From Zantedeschia hybrid cultivar (taxonomy: Eukaryota > Streptophyta > Magnoliopsida > Alismatales > Araceae): a stretch of DNA of 64,000 nt. A program made the translations under genes and the position numbers. Below the pieces are notes generated by a model. It was not told the origin of the DNA, did not search any database, and saw only the letters and a list, made by a program, of their open reading frames with translations. The stretch lies in the NCBI GenBank assembly GCA_030544215.1, contig JARZZO010000013.1:23612729-23676728 (forward strand), in the 5' to 3' direction. This document shows, one piece after another, positions 56,843 through 64,000 of the stretch. The stretch's first letter is position 1. Each line of letters starts with the position of its first letter.

Positions 56843-58565
56843 AATCTTTTTCCAGGCAAAGCTCTCTAGGCCGCTAACCACACCAAAGCGTGATGTGTTA
56901 GTGCAGCCAGGATGAGTAGAAACCCAGGGGCTGACCCTTTGTAAATCTGTAGACGAAAGCTTTCTTAGTCTGACTTGTATCTCTACTAGGGACCCAGAAA
57001 GAAACATTCTGTAAAGCATCTGCCCAAGTATAGGAAAGATCTTCCCCCATTAATCCTGCAAGCATTCTTGAGGATAAATGGACAGGTAAAGAGTCAGTAG
57101 CGGCTTTAAGGTCAAAGGAAAACAAATCCTTTAATCCTTTAAGACGCTGGATAGGTGCGGTTTGATTGTAAGTATCGTCTGTTGGTAACAACCTCAAGAC
57201 GGACATAGCCCAATCATGCAAAGGCTTAAACAACCTTTGAAGAATTGGGTTTCAAATTGCAAACACCCGCACTTTTCCAGCCCCTTCTAGCTTAATTCCA
57301 AAACGACCATTTTCTACATGTGTTCGAGCATACATCCACCAAATACAGTGAGCCGGACAGATCAAATGGTACAGAAATAGATCGAAATCTTCACCTTCTC
57401 ATTTGTCAGGAAGGATTGGTTTAACCCAACTGTCCTTAAGATTTGTTCGGGTTTTAGCCCAGGCATTTGCTATCTTACGAAGAAGTTCTGGTTTAAAAAG
57501 TGTTATTAAAGCAGACGCATCCATAGGGAGCGTATGCCATAATGTTAACCGCTTATAACCAAAGGACGAAATCACCTCATGAGTGCCTTTTCTAGGCACA
57601 AAATGAGAATTAGGTCCTGAAGACCATGAGGGAAACATTCTAAATCCCAAATGGAGTGGAATTTTCTAGTAACCAGAGTAGGTGTGTGCATTAAGCATTG
57701 GTTGTATCCTTGTCATTAATCCTGACATAATATCAACACCCGCTTGACTAGGGTGATATATGGGTATATGAATCGTTTTGGCCTTTACTTTAGGCCCTCG
57801 CGACCATACAACCAGAACTTTGTGTAACCCACAAAAGGTCAACACAAATTTGACCACTCTAGGATCTTTTCCAACTCTTATTTCTTTTCTTAATTGAGCT
57901 AGAATAATCCGCGATAAACCACATCTGGTTAGGGATACAGCGGTTTTCATAGTTGGTTTTTGATCCATCTTTCCACCAGTAAACCACATGAGATGTAAAC
58001 TCACGTGTTTTAAATACTGGCCAAGAAAGAGAGGGCCAGACTGTCTATAAATCCGAATTGCCTCTCTACTCATAGAGAGCACGGCAAGACAGTAACCCTT
58101 CGTCAGCTTACCAAACACAACTAATTGAGTCTTTGACAGAAGGCCCATTAGTTGCTGTCTCTATTCCAACAGAGACCGCCAGCCTCTTGAGCGCAAGCGC
58201 TCCTTCATTAAAAAGAATTTGTTTAATATATTCATTTTATTTTAATGAAGAGAGTTGCCTGTGTCAAAAAGGCTCTCGACGTAACCAGGTAGTAGAGGAC
58301 CCCTTAGGGGGCCATAGCAAACCTTGGATGCGTGGCGCTTGGTGTGATGAACTCCAAGTCAGACTTTCTGATGGTTCTTCATTCCACCAGTGTCCTTAGG
58401 ATTGTCTTTATTATACATAGTATCCTCACGGAGTATGCCAATAAAGATGCCCACCTCGGTTAACGCTGAACCAAACACCCATTTCGGAGTGCTCAGAATA
58501 GCGCTAAGGTCTTGAAGAGCCTCACCAATCTACAGAATGATCCGTAGATTCCAGCGGCCTTATTT
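56838..58565 (-). pseudogene. Endogenous mitovirus copy B, 5' region, N-terminal and central RdRp
   Basis: Minus-strand frames at 57666-58148, 57399-57650 and 56898-57233 read the N-terminal and central polymerase (LVVFGKLTKGYCLA, LTLWHTLPMDASALITLF, SFDLKAATDSLPV). A TAG near 58165, shifts near 57655 and 57390, and a stop near 57240 break it. The sequence is similar to copy A along its length, including the 5' untranslated part up to about 58565. Both copies therefore derive from closely related, nearly full-length mitovirus genomes. Confidence 0.88.
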
Positions 58566-61500
58566 AGCAAATAAGCCTTTTCTTTCCTATCTCGAGTTAT
58601 TCCCCATGATCAACCTATGAGACCACTTGCACGTCGCGCTCCTATATAATATATATGTGTCCCTCAGGGTAGAAGATATTGGCCAAGACAGCATAGCTTC
58701 GGGTGCATGTCGATGGTAGCATGAGAGCCCATGGTACAGTGAGTGGGCAAGTTGGTACGTCTTACTGACCTATAAGCCGAGTATCTTGCCCTTGCTCGGT
58801 TCAAGCCAGGGTTTCTCTCATCGGAATATGTTCTTTTGACTTTCGTAGTGGTTGAGCAGACTTTTTCAGCTCTTCGGTTAAGCGTCTGCTGACCGCCATG
58901 TCATGCCCTTCATGGAGGGCATAGTCCTTTCATACATCTTTATCTTAATGGCCGTAGAGCTCGCAATCTGGTACCTCTTTCCTAGACTGACCGGTGAAAA
59001 TAAACGAGGGGCTAGTTCATTCTGATTGCTATGTGGGTCACCCGTCGGCTCCTGCGAGTGGGCCCACGGAAGGTGCCTTCCAACATTTATAGTCTTCTAC
59101 CGCCCAATCTGTCTACTCGCCAACTTCTCCCTCTCAGGGACCCTTATGAGATTGATTCAATATAATCAAAAAATAGGGGACTCCCTAAAAGAAGTGGTGT
59201 CTGGACTAGAATGCCTTTCGTTTAAAGAAAAGCGGATTCGAGCTCGCCCGCTCTAACTCTTCTTTTGCTGCCGGCCTTCGAGAGCCTTGTTTATGCATCT
59301 GAGACTGAAAAGAGTGATGTGAAAGATTGGCACAGTCATTTCTCTTCTCGCTTTCTTTCCAGCATGGGGATTCGTCCAACTTACCCCTAGCCAACATTTT
59401 CTTTTTTATTCATAGGAATTTCTCTCTTCGTTTTCTCTGCCTCTTTTTAGACTAATGATGTTCCCATGGTTCGTCGATTACCTGATTTTCACATTTGCGA
59501 GTAATAGTAATAGATGTCGAGATCGGATCTTGTTCCATCTGCATCTGCACTCTTTCTATTAGTGAAAGGCTCCATCCTAACTGTCGAAAGCTGTCAAATT
59601 CAAAGTGCTAACATGCTTTTCCTACTACTCTACTAGGTGAAATGGCCCTACCCCGGAATTGACTTGCTAACAGCCTTTATCTAAAATATGCAAACCCTTC
59701 TCTTCCGAAAGAACTGACTTTTGATGGCATGAGCTTGTTCAGTCCCACAGCAGATTCGATGCCCTCCCCATACAAGTAGCGACCCCTGACTGGATTCATT
59801 GGAGATTGGCGGGTGTGATCGCATTCTTTTGAAAGGGTAGCGGGCTAATGCCGTGAGTGGAATTAGTCCTAGGTGGACTAGATAAGAGTCAGAGCTAATT
59901 CACCTTTTCTGGATCGATCACCCGCAGTGGAAGAAAGAGGCCACACGATCCCTAGCTTTTAGGCAACCGCCTCTTATGGTTGGTCCGTTTAGCCATTCCT
60001 CCATCCATCACATCTATCGTCCGTTTCGATTGAGCAGCTAGGTATTGCACCTTCACCTTTCCGCTCTTGTTCTACCCGGTCTAATCTAAGAAGATGTGCC
60101 AAAGAGCTTATTCGAGAACAAGCCCCTCTTTCACAAACCTATGCGCTCTTCCTGGATGGAATCCAGCCTTACTTTGAGGCAATGAAACCGGTCTAAGTTG
60201 CTTTAGCCGCTTTCTCTGGGCATCCACCGCAAAGAGAAGAGGTGATTCTTCCCATCTATGAATCCAAACCCCCCGAGCAGCTTGCAATTGATCCTTCCCT
60301 TTTTGCTCTCTTTCCTGCTTTCGGTTATAGCGCCCTTCAACTCGTCCCTTGTACTGCGCAAGGAAATTCGACGATGCTAGGTCTCGTGTAAGCCAAGCCC
60401 CTCGTTCGACATTCATCCTATTCGTGAACAACTGACGCTATTTGCAGTAGAGAAGTGGGCACTAAAAAGACGAAAAGCAAGGGTGATAGTTAGTATAGGG
60501 AGCACCCCTTCCAGTTCCAATTAGGGATCGAGACTGAGTTTACCTTCTTTCTTTATTCTGCAATTGAGCTTGTTTAAGAACTAGAAATGCAAGGCAACCG
60601 GAGGGAGAGAAGAAAGAGAATGAGATTCGATCCTATGGACGGACCCTTCATTCGTATGGATACTCCTATCAAGACTAGCTTGAAGGCCTTCGCAAGGGAA
60701 AAGTACTTGCCAGAGAAGCAAGCGAAATCAATGCAGTCGTCAATAAAAAACCTTCACTTCAGGGGCCAGCTAGCGGTCAATCTCTTTAAGCCACAGATAA
60801 TAACAGACTGATTCCTAACTTCAAATCTTCCCTGGGACTCAGCTACTAGTCTGAAAGCCAGAAGCTGAAGGAAAATGAGACTAGCTAAGACTAGGGAAAG
60901 AGCGGCTAGTTGATAGAGATGGGTTTGCTCCTTTTTCACTAAGAGCCGCAAAGGCGAATACCACTACCTTAGCTCCCTCCTTTGCTGATAGAGCGCCATA
61001 ACATAACTCGGATGCAGGGGGCCTCAGAAGATCGACAGAGGGTAGATGGTTGATAGCTTAGGTTTAGCAACAAAATCAATTTTTTAATGGTCCATTCATA
61101 TTGTATCAGAATGAAATGACAAGGCAAAAGAGATGGGTTGAGTCTAGCTTGGGACGAGGCTTAGAGAAAGGTAGTTTGCGAGAGAGATGGCCAAGCAGTT
61201 CTTCAGATCAGCAACTCGGCGGATAGAGAGCTTGAGCCCAATGGATTGATTATTGATGAATCTCGCGACCTCTTAGCTAGAGACTGGGAGAGAGATTTTC
61301 GATATAGCTAGCTAGAGAGAGGGGAATTTCTGCGTATATGGACTTGCCAACCAAGCTAGGGCTGAATATCAACTCGGTATAGTTTGAAGAGATCCGCCAG
61401 AGTTCATTACTTCTTTACTCTTTTTAGATCTAGTGGATCTTGCCCTCCCACCTAGGTGGTGTCAAAGGACCTGACGCTCGTAGCTGAAGTCTGCTTCATC

Positions 61501-63800
61501 GACTCTTCTTTCTATCGGTGAATGTAGGAGTACTAGCACTGCCATACCGCCACTATTTTTTGATTCTATAACTAAGTCAGTCACGGTACGAATCCTTGTC
61601 TTGTCTGGCAGTTGGATTCAATCCTTTCAATCAAGCAAACGCCCGGCATCCCTTTCATTTCTAGAACCGGAAGCGAGAGAGGTGGGAGTAGAGACAGTTT
61701 TTCCGTTTTACTTACCTCCTCCTACCCGCAGCTTTCCTTCGCTTGGATCCATATCAAGGAGCAAAGCTACCAACTACTTTTCTTGAGATTCATTTTTCGA
61801 ATGAGTCACAGATTATCCTGGCCTAGATACAGTGAAAGCATTCCAGTCGATTCGAATAACATATCCATAAAAAGCCGTGGATTCATGGGTAGATGTACAT
61901 TGAGATCCCATGCCAGCGGAGGCAAAGGCATCTGAGGCAGCAGTAGGGACAGAGGCAGTTGATCCATAAGCAAATGTGACTGATCTAAGCGTGTCAAGAT
62001 TGAAGCACGTAACAAGACAAATGTACCACTAACCACAGTGAAATGGAAAAATGTGCTTTCTGGTGCGTAAAGTCAAGGTCGTTTTTTACCTCTCATTCCA
62101 TCCCGATCAAGCACAAGCACCTGTTTAATAACACGTTAAAGAAAAGCAGATCTCAAGCGAGTAGTTGACCTTTTTCATTAAAACCCTTTAAATGATCCTA
62201 TATGTTTTACCATTTATCCGTTAGTGAACCTATCAGAGATTTATAAAGCAGGGGGGAACGGAAAGGAGGCTGCAACCTAATTAGAGGTAGAGAGTCATCA
62301 GCCATTTATTCCATTCGAGCCGGTGTTCAAAATCGAGTAGCCGTCAATTGATCGCTCAGTAGCAGCGTAATCTTTCTATATAATAGATTAGCTGCCTTTC
62401 GCTCATAAGGGATGGGTGCAGATCCGGTTCAAGGGGTCTCAGAATAAACTCCTTTTTTATTGACATTAGCATCGAACCAGATTATCATGAGATCAACGTC
62501 CGTTAGAAGCACACATTTTTCAGCTTTGTAGACACTGTTTTTGTATAGCAGCATATGAGGAGAAGGCATGAATTAAGGTAGGGATTAGGCCATTAGAGCA
62601 CAGTAGTGCGGCGACCGTAGCTTTAAAGTGAGCGAAGCGCCGGATTGGTTGCGAAACGAAGTGTAGCAATCTATTGTTGTTCCGCAGTTCAAAGAAAATA
62701 ACAAGGAACGGAGTGACGAAGTTCGGAGAACAAGGAAGTTGGAAGGCAAGAGACGACCAGCTTAGAACTCGGCATCCCAATGAACAACTATTCGTCTTCT
62801 TTCTAAATACCCTTTCTCGAAAAAAAGAACCTCGAGCTAAGGTGGTCGGTGGCCTAAGATAGACCCTACCAAAGGATTGGGATGGGATCAGACTAGCCCA
62901 ATAGGACTACATTCAGAGGCTACCAGAAAAGGCCATGTCCAGGAGATGAGGTCGAAGGCAACATAGAAAGGACTAGAAAAAAGAGACTTTGAAAATCAGG
63001 GTCAAAAAGAAACTTCAAAATACTAATTGAAGTATGAAAAAGGCTGAAGGACAGCCAAAGAGAGTATGACAAGCCAATCACTGGCCCGTAGACCGATTAA
63101 CAGCCTGAGGAGAAGTCAGCCAGCCAGATAAGAAAGCAGGAGAGCGGTATTGAATAATCAAAAGCAATAGTTGACTACTGGATTAAGGTAAATCTAGATT
63201 TGAGTATAATGCGTGGAGACATGTAGGGTACCCAACGGAGTCAAGTCAAACTTACCAATCAATGTCGAGGGCTTTGCCTAGCTCACCCTTCCCTTTAGTA
63301 ACGAACTGTTATAGACCGACTGTCAAGCTAGGTCAGCGAAGATAAAAAGAAAAACCAGTAAGCCTATCCATGAAAGGAGGGAAGGTGACTGGTGCTGATC
63401 CATCAGGAACAAGTGAGTAAGCCTTATTCGATTCCAAAGCAAACACATAGCTGTATCTTTAGCGTGCACTTTACAACAAGAACAATACAAAGACAAAGAA
63501 GCTAAGCGCGAACAGAAGCATCCGTATCAGAAAAAGCTACAGCCGAACCAGACGCTGAAGAGGGGCAGAGTTCCAACAACCGTGATCCCGATTCTGAGTC
63601 TTTTGACTTGTTTAGGAAGTAGAGCTTTTCAAAATCTAAAACTTATGAAGCATTAGATGAAGCGAGAGCTAGCTTTTTAGCGGGTAGAGGATTGAGTTTA
63701 TTTTTTACCAAATCCAGAAGATGACGCTACTGAGATCGAAAACATGAGGTTCGACACCTTACCTAGTCCGAAGCAGCACCGTCGGCACTATTCTATGGTC
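58566..63800. other. Mitochondrial-type sequence without recognised genes
   Basis: Over 5 kb with only short frames, for example 60108-60431 minus (107 codons), 60587-60811 plus (74 codons) and 61612-61935 plus (107 codons). None resembles a known mitochondrial, plastid or transposon protein to me. No tRNA or rRNA was recognised. Confidence 0.4.
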
Positions 63801-63805
63801 TAGGG

Positions 63806-63831
63806 GAAAGCCGCCCACTTTCGCGGCTTTC
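63806..63831. repeat. Perfect 9-bp stem-loop
   Basis: GAAAGCCGC (63806-63814) and GCGGCTTTC (63823-63831) flank an 8-base loop. Such stem-loops stabilise transcript ends in plant mitochondria, but no gene is recognised next to it. Confidence 0.55.
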
Positions 63832-64000
63832 TAGGTCCTTTCCTTGATGAAGGAACCAAAGTAGAGTGAGTGAGACCTTTTGGGAACATCATATAGCAGT
63901 TCCTGTGTGCCCTTGTTAATAGAAAGTACTGGAAAGCGTGTGTGCTCCCTGCCCAACCCCTGACTTTGTATTTTTGACTGAAACAAGAAAATCTTGTACC

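Overview
The window looks like plant nuclear DNA built on a large block of mitochondrial origin (a NUMT-like block) that LTR retrotransposons later invaded. The mitochondrial origin is shown by broken pieces of angiosperm mitochondrial genes: rpl5-rps14, the 3' parts of ccmFN and atp9, and a piece of ccmC. It is also shown by three stretches of mitovirus RdRp, a virus family that replicates in mitochondria and is known as endogenous copies in plant mitochondrial DNA. I see no intact mitochondrial gene. The nuclear inference comes from at least four LTR-element insertions that keep exact 5-bp target-site duplications (TSDs) inside this mitochondrial-type sequence, and from related copies that have drifted apart.

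Layout. 1-3111 is one arm of a diverged 3.1-kb inverted repeat whose partner lies at 48540-51676. 3458-8400 holds a LINE reverse transcriptase fragment, rpl5/rps14, atp9 and ccmFN remnants, a Ty3/gypsy pol fragment and a ccmC remnant. 9231-11563 is a solo LTR of a long-LTR Ty3/gypsy family (Tekay/Del-like, called family T here). 12650-26534 is a family-T element with ~2.7-kb LTRs and a 1.6-kb interior coding only an intact Gag (a TR-GAG type non-autonomous element). One of its LTRs carries a 5'-half Ty1/copia element of the Angela/BARE lineage. 26940-27960 is a degraded mitovirus RdRp. 29690-45175 is a mitovirus copy split by a complex of nested and recombined family-T LTRs, including a plus-strand element (36347-44197) with an open gag and shredded pol. 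The 3' LTR of that element was hit by a solo LTR of another family. 45176-48539 is non-coding apart from an RNase H fragment. 53340-58565 is a second mitovirus copy split by a family-T solo LTR. The remainder to 64000 is mitochondrial-type sequence without recognisable genes.

No operon or working pathway is present. The only long intact reading frame with a clear function is the Gag of the 12650-26534 element. The most unusual structure is an array of ~34-bp GCGTC/GACGC hairpins in every family-T LTR, which also occurs in an otherwise unrelated solo LTR.
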